A stretch of 16,598 nucleotides of DNA from Actinomycetota bacterium (lineage in GTDB: Bacteria > Actinomycetota > Actinomycetes > S36-B12 > UBA5976), in NCBI GenBank assembly GCA_947491175.1, contig CANLIF010000012.1:1-16598 (forward strand), written 5' to 3'. This document shows, piece after piece, positions 8,939 through 14,430 of the stretch. Below the pieces are notes generated by a model, which did no database searches, was not told the DNA's origin, and was given only the letters and a program-made list of their open reading frames with translations. The position numbers and the translations under genes are program-made. Every line of letters starts with the position of its first letter. Positions within the stretch are counted from its first letter, which is position 1.

Positions 8939-10129
8939 CTAGTAGGAAGGTTTGTCAGGTTCGATTTGTCTAACCCACGCAAGTACGCCGCCGCCAACAT
9001 GAATTGCGTCCTTAAATCCTGCGCCCTTGACTGCAGCCAGAACTTCAGCAGAGCGGCCACCAACTTTGCAATGTAAAACAATTTGCTTATCTGTTGGTAG
9101 TTTGGTTAATGCATCACCCATCAAGAATTCATTCTTTGGAATCAGTACGGCGCCTGGAATGTTTACGATGTCATACTCATTTGGCTCTCGTACATCGATC
9201 AACACAAAGTCTTTCTCGCCACGCTCGCGAGCTTTTAACATCTCATCTAGTTGCTTAACGTTGATTGTCGAATCAACGATTGCTTCTGCCGCTTCACTTG
9301 AAACTGCGCCACAGAATGCTTCGTAATCGATTAATTCGGTCACAGTTGGATTTTCGCCACAAACTGCGCAGTTTGGATCTTTGCGCATTTTGATTTTGCG
9401 ATACGTCATTTCAAGTGCGTCATACACAATGAGTGAACCAACAAGCGGGTCACCAATTCCAGTTAAAACTTTGATGGCTTCAGTTACTTGGATCGAACCA
9501 ATAGATGCACACAGCACGCCGAGGACGCCACCTTCAGAACATGATGGAACCATGCCAGGTGGTGGTGGCTCTGGGTAAAGGCATCGGTAGCAAGGTCCAT
9601 GTTCGGACCAGAAAACACTTGCCTGTCCATCAAAGCGATAAATCGAACCCCAGACATAAGGCTTGTTGAGCAATACGCAGGCATCGTTGACAAGATAGCG
9701 AGTTGCGAAGTTATCAGTGCCATCAACAATTAAGTCGTACTGAGCAAAAATCTCCATCACGTTGGTGGCATCAAGTCGAACTTCGTGCTTGATTACGGTT
9801 ACGTAAGGATTGATTCCCTTTACCGTGTCAGCTGCACTATCAACTTTTGGTCGATCAATATCACTTTGGCTATGAATAATCTGGCGCTGCAGATTTGATT
9901 CATCAACCGTGTCGAATTCAACAATGCCTAGCGTCCCAACCCCGGCGGCGGCTAAATACATGAGTGCTGGACTACCTAGACCACCAGCGCCAACGCATAA
10001 AACTTTTGCATTCTTAAGTCGCTTCTGACCAGCCATGCCAACATCAGGAATGATCAAGTGTCGGCTGTAGCGACGAACTTCATCAACAGTCAGCTCTGCG
10101 GCTGGTTCCACCAATGGGGGTAATGACAT
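8939..10129 (-). CDS. moeZ: MoeB/ThiF-type adenylyltransferase fused to rhodanese (MoeZ)
   Basis: The enzyme activates the C-terminal Gly-Gly of small ubiquitin-like sulfur carriers (MoaD, CysO or ThiS type) by adenylation and then loads sulfur. The 396-aa protein has the ATP-binding loop GAGGLGSP (47-54), ESNLQRQIIH (77-86), DGTDN (136-140), zinc cysteines CYRC (180-183) and CAVC (254-257), and Cys197 in the crossover loop (SCSEGG). A C-terminal rhodanese domain carries DVREPNEY (312-319) and the active-site loop CKVGGRS with Cys354. The ATG at 10129 is chosen over one 11 codons upstream because AGGAG lies five bases before it. M. tuberculosis MoeZ has the same architecture and a similar neighbourhood. 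No carrier protein or molybdopterin gene is visible nearby, so the actual partner (cysteine, thiamine or molybdopterin pathway) is not shown. Confidence 0.9.
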   Translation of the reverse strand: MSLPPLVEPAAELTVDEVRRYSRHLIIPDVGMAGQKRLKNAKVLCVGAGGLGSPALMYLAAAGVGTLGIVEFDTVDESNLQRQIIHSQSDIDRPKVDSAADTVKGINPYVTVIKHEVRLDATNVMEIFAQYDLIVDGTDNFATRYLVNDACVLLNKPYVWGSIYRFDGQASVFWSEHGPCYRCLYPEPPPPGMVPSCSEGGVLGVLCASIGSIQVTEAIKVLTGIGDPLVGSLIVYDALEMTYRKIKMRKDPNCAVCGENPTVTELIDYEAFCGAVSSEAAEAIVDSTINVKQLDEMLKARERGEKDFVLIDVREPNEYDIVNIPGAVLIPKNEFLMGDALTKLPTDKQIVLHCKVGGRSAEVLAAVKGAGFKDAIHVGGGVLAWVRQIEPDKPSY

Positions 10130-10134
10130 TTTGA

Positions 10135-10139
10135 CTCCT
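10135..10139 (-). promoter_or_regulatory. Ribosome binding site of moeZ
   Basis: The minus strand reads AGGAG, then five bases, then ATG at 10129. This decides the start against the longer ORF that begins at 10162, which has no such site. Confidence 0.75.
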
Positions 10140-10278
10140 GTGAACGCTATGTCTCTATCCAACCCTGTTTTTCGGCTTCATGTTCCCACGCAATACATCA
10201 TGGACAGTTATCGCAAGGGTTTTGCAGAAATTTAAGGACCATGGGACAAGATGGCCTGAAGCCTTTAACGTATAAACC
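10140..10278. promoter_or_regulatory. Divergent intergenic region moeZ / tetR
   Basis: This stretch holds the promoters of moeZ (minus) and the TetR gene (plus). A widely spaced inverted pair is visible: GGCTTCA (10174-10180) with TGAAGCC (10257-10263), and inside it TGTTCCCA (10181-10188) with TGGGACA (10242-10248, one base short). Such a site could bind the adjacent regulator, but TetR operators are normally more compact. The sequence match is seen; the role is speculative. Confidence 0.35.
10266..10271 (+). promoter_or_regulatory. Putative -10 box for a leaderless tetR transcript
   Basis: TAACGT fits the actinobacterial TANNNT -10 pattern and ends seven bases before the ATG at 10279. No Shine-Dalgarno sequence precedes that ATG. 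A leaderless message is therefore plausible. No clear -35 was found. Confidence 0.4.
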
Positions 10279-10974
10279 ATGGAAGAAGTCCCGTTCTTTA
10301 GCCAAACTTTAAAGCCGCAAAGTCAGCAAGTAGCCGGTGTTGCTGCCTCGAAAGAGTCTGCCCGACGCACTCAAGTTATGGTCTCTGGCCTCGAGGTTTT
10401 CGCTGAAAAGGGATTCCATTTGGCCTCTATGGATGACATCGCCGAGCGAGCTGGAGTAAGTAAACCCATCTTGTACCAGCTCTTTTCTTCCAAACAAGAT
10501 TTCTACCTTGGCGTACTAGATGAACGAGTCGAATTTCTCGTACAACACATAACTGAATCTATAAATGCAGCTGTAGGCAATCGCAATCGACTAGAGGCAG
10601 CAATTGCTTGCTATTTCAAATTGGTTGATGATGCCGACCAGGGATTTAGATTAATTTTCGAATCTGACTTCACAATGAATCATGAAGTTAGGGCTCGAGT
10701 TGAGGATGTTGTTGCCCAAGTTTCCCGTGTCGTTGGAACTGAAGTCGCAAAGCAAACCGGAAAATCGATAGGTGAAGCGAACATACTTGCTGGTGGACTG
10801 TGTGGAATGGCGCAAGCAGCAGCTTGGCGCTGGCTTCGGTTGGGTCGGCCCATCTCTATGGAAGATGCAATTTCCCAGACTCTAGATCTGGCTTGGCACG
10901 GATTAAGTGCGGTTAACACCAAAGCTAGTTCGCCTGAGGCTGACATACTTCACCTAGAAAATCGCATCAGTTAA
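10279..10974 (+). CDS. TetR/AcrR-family transcriptional regulator
   Basis: The 231-aa protein has a typical TetR N-terminal DNA-binding domain after an approximately 28-residue polar extension: GLEVFAEKGFHLASMDDIA leads into the helix-turn-helix at about residues 48-70 (DDIAERAGVSKPILYQLF). The remainder is a helical ligand-binding domain too divergent to assign an inducer. The gene lies 149 bp from divergent moeZ and 44 bp before the DUF3107 gene, an arrangement I recall for Rv3208-Rv3208A in M. tuberculosis, where the Rv3208 product is also TetR-like. It may autoregulate and control its downstream neighbour, but this is inference. The ATG at 10279 is taken as start because of the TANNNT box upstream; no ribosome binding site is present. 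Confidence 0.85.
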   Translation: MEEVPFFSQTLKPQSQQVAGVAASKESARRTQVMVSGLEVFAEKGFHLASMDDIAERAGVSKPILYQLFSSKQDFYLGVLDERVEFLVQHITESINAAVGNRNRLEAAIACYFKLVDDADQGFRLIFESDFTMNHEVRARVEDVVAQVSRVVGTEVAKQTGKSIGEANILAGGLCGMAQAAAWRWLRLGRPISMEDAISQTLDLAWHGLSAVNTKASSPEADILHLENRIS

Positions 10975-11006
10975 CGTAGACTCTTAATTAACCGCATAAA
11001 ACTTTT

Positions 11007-11010
11007 GGAG
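11007..11010 (+). promoter_or_regulatory. Ribosome binding site of the DUF3107 gene
   Basis: GGAG lies eight bases before the ATG at 11019. This gene is led by a Shine-Dalgarno sequence, unlike tetR just upstream, which fits co-transcription from the tetR promoter. A TAGACT at 10977-10982 could alternatively be its own -10 box. Confidence 0.55.
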
Positions 11011-11018
11011 AAACTCGC

Positions 11019-11246
11019 ATGGAAATTCGAATTGGTATTCAGCACGTAAATCGTGAAGTTGTTCTCGAAAGCAACGAAGCTTTGGCTGCCGTTCAAAAGT
11101 CCATTGACGCCGCGTTAGCGACTGGCTCACTATTGACTCTCACAGATGAAAAAGGTCGAACTGTAATTGTCCCTGGCGATAAAATTGCATTTATCGAAAT
11201 TGGTGCGCATACCGCTGGTCGCGTTGGATTTGCGACAACTTCGTAA
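11019..11246 (+). CDS. DUF3107 family small protein (TB9.4-like)
   Basis: This 75-aa protein has alternating strand-helix-strand character: EIRIGIQHV at the N-terminus, a helix AALAAVQKSIDAAL-like stretch around residues 21-34, then SLLTLTDEKGRTVIVPGDKIAFIEIG with strands at about 37-62. The conserved ending (GRVGFAT) and the position right after a TetR gene match the actinobacterial DUF3107 family, whose M. tuberculosis member is Rv3208A/TB9.4. No enzymatic motif, signal peptide or membrane segment is visible, so it is a small soluble protein of unknown function. Its consistent pairing with the regulator suggests a shared process. Transcription runs directly into the hairpin array. Confidence 0.85.
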   Translation: MEIRIGIQHVNREVVLESNEALAAVQKSIDAALATGSLLTLTDEKGRTVIVPGDKIAFIEIGAHTAGRVGFATTS

Positions 11247-11311
11247 TTTATTGCTTGGGACGTTCTAGGTTTAGCTAGCTAAGCCAAATTGATTGCACGT
11301 TATGCAATCAA

Positions 11312-11330
11312 AATAAACACAGTGTTTATT
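11312..11330. repeat. 19-nt perfect palindrome in the first linker
   Basis: AATAAACACAGTGTTTATT has two perfect 9-bp arms around one central base. The equivalent linkers at 11383-11401 and 11454-11472 keep the AATAAAC start and the TATT-type end but have lost the symmetry. This form is typical of an operator or of the core of a mobile repeat; neither is demonstrated. Confidence 0.6.
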
Positions 11331-11398
11331 GGGATGTATTAGGACGCAAGTCCTAATTTGATTGCGCTTTATGCGCAATCAAAATAAACGCTGTATCT
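11328..11398. repeat. 71-bp tandem repeat, copy 1
   Basis: The unit runs from ATTGGGATGTATT to GCTGTATCT and contains one A-type and one B-type hairpin plus most of a linker. It is identical, base for base, to the copy that follows directly. A partial third copy starts at 11470. Confidence 0.9.
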
Positions 11399-11469
11399 AT
11401 TGGGATGTATTAGGACGCAAGTCCTAATTTGATTGCGCTTTATGCGCAATCAAAATAAACGCTGTATCT
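11399..11469. repeat. 71-bp tandem repeat, copy 2
   Basis: An exact duplicate of 11328-11398. The lack of any difference points to a recent duplication or ongoing homogenisation. Only the first part of a third copy (11470-11498) follows, after which the sequence continues into the ferritin-like coding region. Confidence 0.9.
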
Positions 11470-11480
11470 ATTGGGATGTA

Positions 11481-12137
11481 TTAGGACGCAAGTCCTAATA
11501 CATCCATACGCTTTGCATGGCTAACTGTTAATCGATTAACCATAGCTGTTAAGTCAGTTGCAGTCTTTGGGGTTTCGTCTGCGGATCGTGCAAAGAAAAG
11601 TTCCTGCAATGCCGGGCGCGATCCCGCTACCAAAGTTGCTTGGCTAATCATTTCACCCATGAGTCTTCGGCCCCACAACGCCAAACGCCCAGCAATTTTA
11701 GGATCTTGTTCAATTGCGATACGAATGCGCTCAATTGCAAACTCGGCGTGACCCACGTCAGATAAAACTTTAGTTACTAATGTCGCCGTATCTGTATCCA
11801 TGTGAGAAGAAATTTCGCGATAAAAATCATTTGCAATTCCATCGCCTACATACGCCTTCAACAAGCCCTCTAGCCAATCGCGTGGGGTTAGTGTGTTGTG
11901 AAATTGATCCAGTGGTAAAACAAAAGGTTGCATTGCGGCGATTGGATCTGCGCCAAGCGAAGTCAAGTGAGCTGATATTTGTTCGAAGTGAGCGAACTCA
12001 GCAGAGGCCATTTGGGCAAGCGCAGCCTTATCCTCCAGAGTTGGAGCCAAACTCGCATCCGTAGCAGTTCGCTCAAATGCCACTAACTCGCCATATGCGA
12101 GGACACCCAGAAGGTCAATAACGGCAGGACTAGTCAC
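11481..12137 (-). CDS. Ferritin-like fold protein, MiaE_2-type
   Basis: This 218-aa, mostly helical protein has the carboxylate and histidine pattern of a ferritin-like di-iron fold: Glu17 in AYGELVAF, E47-x-x-H50 in SAEFAHF, Glu108 in DFYREI and H130 in GHAEFAIERI. It matches the actinobacterial family annotated as tRNA-(ms2io6A)-hydroxylase-like (Rv3210c type), but hydroxylase activity is not established for that family. The GTG at 12137 is chosen because the family start is close to SPAVIDLLGVLAYGEL, and a TANNNT box lies eight bases upstream. A longer ORF starting at 12290 would run through the helicase gene start and is rejected. The last eight codons (MDVLGLAS) and the TAA lie inside the terminal 14-bp hairpin of the repeat array. 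It is divergent from the helicase gene. Confidence 0.8.
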   Translation of the reverse strand: MTSPAVIDLLGVLAYGELVAFERTATDASLAPTLEDKAALAQMASAEFAHFEQISAHLTSLGADPIAAMQPFVLPLDQFHNTLTPRDWLEGLLKAYVGDGIANDFYREISSHMDTDTATLVTKVLSDVGHAEFAIERIRIAIEQDPKIAGRLALWGRRLMGEMISQATLVAGSRPALQELFFARSADETPKTATDLTAMVNRLTVSHAKRMDVLGLAS

Positions 12138-12145
12138 AACGAATA

Positions 12146-12151
12146 AGGCTA
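12146..12151 (-). promoter_or_regulatory. Putative -10 box of the ferritin-like gene
   Basis: The minus strand reads TAGCCT, then eight bases, then GTG at 12137. There is no Shine-Dalgarno sequence before that GTG, so the message may be leaderless. No convincing -35 was found. Confidence 0.35.
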
Positions 12152-12164
12152 GGCGATAAACAGG

Positions 12165-12170
12165 TACAAT
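12165..12170 (+). promoter_or_regulatory. Putative -10 box of the DEAD-box helicase gene
   Basis: TACAAT is a near-consensus -10 hexamer. Transcription from about 12177 would give a leader of about 50 nt ending in the AGGAG at 12214. No good -35 was found at the usual spacing. It lies back to back with the proposed promoter of the divergent ferritin-like gene. Confidence 0.4.
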
Positions 12171-12213
12171 TGGGACAGGCCACGAAAATGTACGTGTTTG
12201 CCGCATATCTACC

Positions 12214-12218
12214 AGGAG
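12214..12218 (+). promoter_or_regulatory. Ribosome binding site pointing at an ATC codon
   Basis: AGGAG is followed by the seven bases TTTTCTC and then ATC GCT AGT TTT at 12226. The spacing is ideal for initiation at the ATC. No ATG, GTG or TTG in the helicase frame lies between the upstream in-frame TAA (12157-12159) and the TTG at 12274, which is 55 bases from this site. Confidence 0.65.
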
Positions 12219-12225
12219 TTTTCTC

Positions 12226-13704
12226 ATCGCTAGTTTTGCCGATCTCGGCGTTCCCCAAGACATCTGCTCGGCGTTGGCCAGCAAAGGCATTGTCGATGCC
12301 TTCCCGATTCAAGAACTGACTTTGCCACTTGCCATGTCAGGTCAAGACTTAATTGGCCAAGCTAAAACTGGCACTGGAAAAACCTTAGGTTTTGGAATTC
12401 CACTTCTTACCCAGGTCATCACTCCAACAAATCCCGAATGGGCTGAGTTTAAAAATGCCGGCAAGCCGCAAGGTCTTGTCATAGTTCCAACTCGCGAGTT
12501 AGCGATCCAAGTTGCAGACGATTTGGATACTGCCGGCAAGAACATGGGCGCACGCGTACTAAGTCTTTATGGTGGAAAAGCTTACGAACCACAAGTTGAG
12601 GCACTCAAGAATGGTGTAGAAGTAATCGCTGGAACCCCAGGCCGTTTGATCGACATGATCAAGCAAGGCCACTTGGATTTAAGTGCAATCAAAGTTTTAG
12701 TACTAGATGAAGCTGACGAAATGTTAGACATGGGATTCTTGCCTGATGTCGAAATGCTCGTTAGCAAAACTCCAGCAACTCGTCAGACTATGTTGTTCTC
12801 GGCGACAATGCCAGGGCAGATTGTGGCACTTGCACGTCGCTACATGACGCAACCAACTCACATTAGAGCATCTGATCCAACAAGTGATTCGTCAACTGTG
12901 GATGCAATCGAACAACATGCTTGGCGCTGTCACCAGATGGATAAGCCAGAACTTGTTGCGCGAGTTCTACAAGCCGAAGGTCGCGGTCTAACCATGATTT
13001 TCTGTCGCACCAAGCGCGTAGCTGGAAACCTTGCCGAAGATCTTGCTAATCGTGGCTTTGCTTCTGCTGCTGTGCACGGAGATCTTGGCCAAGGTGCCCG
13101 CGAACAAGCACTACGCGCTTTCCGCAGCGGAAAAATTGATGTGCTGGTAGCAACTGATGTTGCCGCTCGTGGAATTGACGTTGCTGACGTGACACATGTG
13201 ATCAATTACGAATGTCCCGATGATGAAAAGACTTACTTGCACCGGGTTGGTCGTACTGGCCGCGCAGGTGCATCAGGTGTAGCAATCACTCTTGTCGATT
13301 GGCAAGACATCAATCGTTGGCAAATGATTAACCGCATGCTTGGTATGGACTTCAATGATCCGATTGAAACCTACTCATCCAGTGACCACATGTATCAAGC
13401 CCTAGGTATCCCAGCCGGTACAACTGGTGAACTTCCCGGTTCAGCTCGCACTCGTGAGGGTTTAGCTGGCGAAAAGCTTGAAGATCTTGGCGAGACTGGC
13501 GCCAATAAAGGTCGACGGGCAAGCTCTGGAAAACCACAGACTGGAAAATCTGGCTCTCGATCAAGTGGTGGCAACAAGAGTTCGGCGGCAAAACCACGCA
13601 ACTCAAGTGACTCTGCGCCAAAAAGTACTGCGGAAAAAACCACAATCAAAGAGCGCGCGCCACGGCAACGTAACCGAACTCGCAGCGCCCAAAAAGACGC
13701 TTAA
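12226..13704 (+). CDS. DEAD-box ATP-dependent RNA helicase (RhlE/CsdA type), apparent ATC start
   Basis: This cytoplasmic RNA-remodelling enzyme is 492 aa if started at ATC 12226. Phe4 lies 17 residues before the Q motif GIVDAFPIQ (21-29), the canonical spacing of that conserved aromatic. Then come AKTGTGKT (46-53), PTRELA (88-93), TPGR (137-140), DEAD (161-164), SAT (192-194), MIFCRT (257-262), ARGIDV (314-319) and HRVGRTGR (339-346). The tail from about 400 is basic and rich in Ser, Lys, Gly and Arg, as in RNA-binding tails. The only canonical in-frame start, TTG at 12274, would remove 16 residues including Phe4 and has no ribosome binding site, so ATC behind AGGAG is preferred. An ATG-to-ATC mutation or sequence error is possible. 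The stop TAA overlaps that of the convergent acyltransferase in TTAA. Position and orientation match Rv3211. Confidence 0.88.
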   Translation: MASFADLGVPQDICSALASKGIVDAFPIQELTLPLAMSGQDLIGQAKTGTGKTLGFGIPLLTQVITPTNPEWAEFKNAGKPQGLVIVPTRELAIQVADDLDTAGKNMGARVLSLYGGKAYEPQVEALKNGVEVIAGTPGRLIDMIKQGHLDLSAIKVLVLDEADEMLDMGFLPDVEMLVSKTPATRQTMLFSATMPGQIVALARRYMTQPTHIRASDPTSDSSTVDAIEQHAWRCHQMDKPELVARVLQAEGRGLTMIFCRTKRVAGNLAEDLANRGFASAAVHGDLGQGAREQALRAFRSGKIDVLVATDVAARGIDVADVTHVINYECPDDEKTYLHRVGRTGRAGASGVAITLVDWQDINRWQMINRMLGMDFNDPIETYSSSDHMYQALGIPAGTTGELPGSARTREGLAGEKLEDLGETGANKGRRASSGKPQTGKSGSRSSGGNKSSAAKPRNSSDSAPKSTAEKTTIKERAPRQRNRTRSAQKDA

Positions 13705-14396
13705 CTAAAGGCTTTAACCTGGAGCCAAGCTTCGGTTAACTTAGCCTCTAAGTAATCGTTTGTAGCTTGCAAACTTAATGACGCAATTTCACTAGCTAAC
13801 ACCGGCGCACCAATCAGCATATGAATGGTTGGCCTGTGAAAAACTCTCGAAAGCGCTTGCAAAATACTTCGTATTACTGACCCAGAACCTAGCTTTCTAG
13901 TGTCATGGTGGGCAATCGGCAAAATTGGCATTGCAAAAGATTTAGCCAATGCTGCTGTGCCCGGACGCCATGATCTTGGTGATGCTTCGGAATTTATCTT
14001 CACATCACCTTCGGGATACATCAAGACACATTCATTGTTTTTAAGCGCAGTTATCGCGGCTCGGTATGCACTGCGTCCATCATGTTGATCAGTTGGGATA
14101 ATTCCGCTTCCAGTAACAATCTGTCTAGCGAGCGGGAAATTCCACATGTCTGATGTTCCTACTGGACGCAAGTGTCTGCGATGAGTACAACTGCCAATGC
14201 ATGGCCCATCGACGGTATACCCAAGTTTGTGCAGTGTTCCGACCGTAACAACGACATCAACAACCGTGGTGTGGTTAATCACGATCATGGCTGGACCGGA
14301 TACGTCAAGCGCAATTAGATTTTCTTGGCCATGAACTTTGATTTTTGTAAGTTTGCGCGCCAGGAAATATAAAAACGTTCCTGGTTTACTGCGCAT
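13701..14396 (-). CDS. PlsC-type 1-acylglycerol-3-phosphate acyltransferase family protein
   Basis: The 231-aa protein probably transfers a fatty acyl chain to a lysophospholipid or related acceptor at the inner face of the membrane. It has the catalytic NHTTVVD (H42-x4-D47), the YPEG block (127-130), R144-PGTAALA, and ILPIAHH (158-164), matching PlsC motifs I, III and IV. There is no clear membrane helix, only a hydrophobic N-terminus. YPEGDVK departs from the common FPEGTRS, so the true acceptor is uncertain. The ATG at 14396 follows TAGGGT by six bases (AAAGGA), which could be a -10 of a leaderless start or a very close ribosome binding site. It lies 34 bp after the SDR gene, probably co-transcribed, and its TAA overlaps the helicase TAA. 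Confidence 0.8.
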   Translation of the reverse strand: MRSKPGTFLYFLARKLTKIKVHGQENLIALDVSGPAMIVINHTTVVDVVVTVGTLHKLGYTVDGPCIGSCTHRRHLRPVGTSDMWNFPLARQIVTGSGIIPTDQHDGRSAYRAAITALKNNECVLMYPEGDVKINSEASPRSWRPGTAALAKSFAMPILPIAHHDTRKLGSGSVIRSILQALSRVFHRPTIHMLIGAPVLASEIASLSLQATNDYLEAKLTEAWLQVKAFS

Positions 14397-14430
14397 TCCT
14401 TTACCCTACTTCAAGACTGCAATGGCAAAA

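Larger units (their letters stand above)
11250..11505. repeat. Array of alternating hairpins between convergent genes
   Basis: The stretch holds four A-type hairpins alternating with three B-type hairpins, each A-B pair followed by a 19-nt linker. A1 is GGTTTAGCTAGCTAAGCC (11268-11285). B1 has stem TTGATTGCA / TGCAATCAA (11289-11311). A2 and A3 (11338-11357, 11409-11428) have 8-bp stems around TTAGGAC with a GCAA loop. B2 and B3 (11357-11383, 11428-11454) have 11-bp stems ending in TTGCGC with a TTTAT loop. A4 (11474-11505) has a perfect 14-bp stem with a GCAA loop. The array begins three bases after the DUF3107 stop and overlaps the end of the ferritin-like gene. It may act as a two-way terminator or RNA-stabilising element, though no T-run follows the hairpins. 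It resembles REP/BIME-like elements in form only. Confidence 0.85.

Noticed and set aside
10130..10162. Upstream ATG of moeZ at 10162
   Set aside because: The ATG at 10129 has AGGAG at a good distance and gives a family-like N-terminus.
11250..11505. CRISPR array
   Set aside because: The repeated units are contiguous and identical, with no unique spacers between short repeats, and no cas gene is near.
11250..11505. Integron attC sites
   Set aside because: The hairpins lack the GTTRRRY/RYYYAAC core pairs, and no integrase or gene cassette is visible.
12138..12290. Upstream extension of the ferritin-like ORF to ATG 12290
   Set aside because: It would cover the helicase ribosome binding site and first codons, and the extra 51 residues do not resemble the family N-terminus; GTG 12137 fits better.
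12188..12319. Small plus-strand ORF beginning ATG at 12188
   Set aside because: It lies in another frame across the helicase start, has no ribosome binding site and resembles nothing known. It could at most be a leader ORF, but there is no support.
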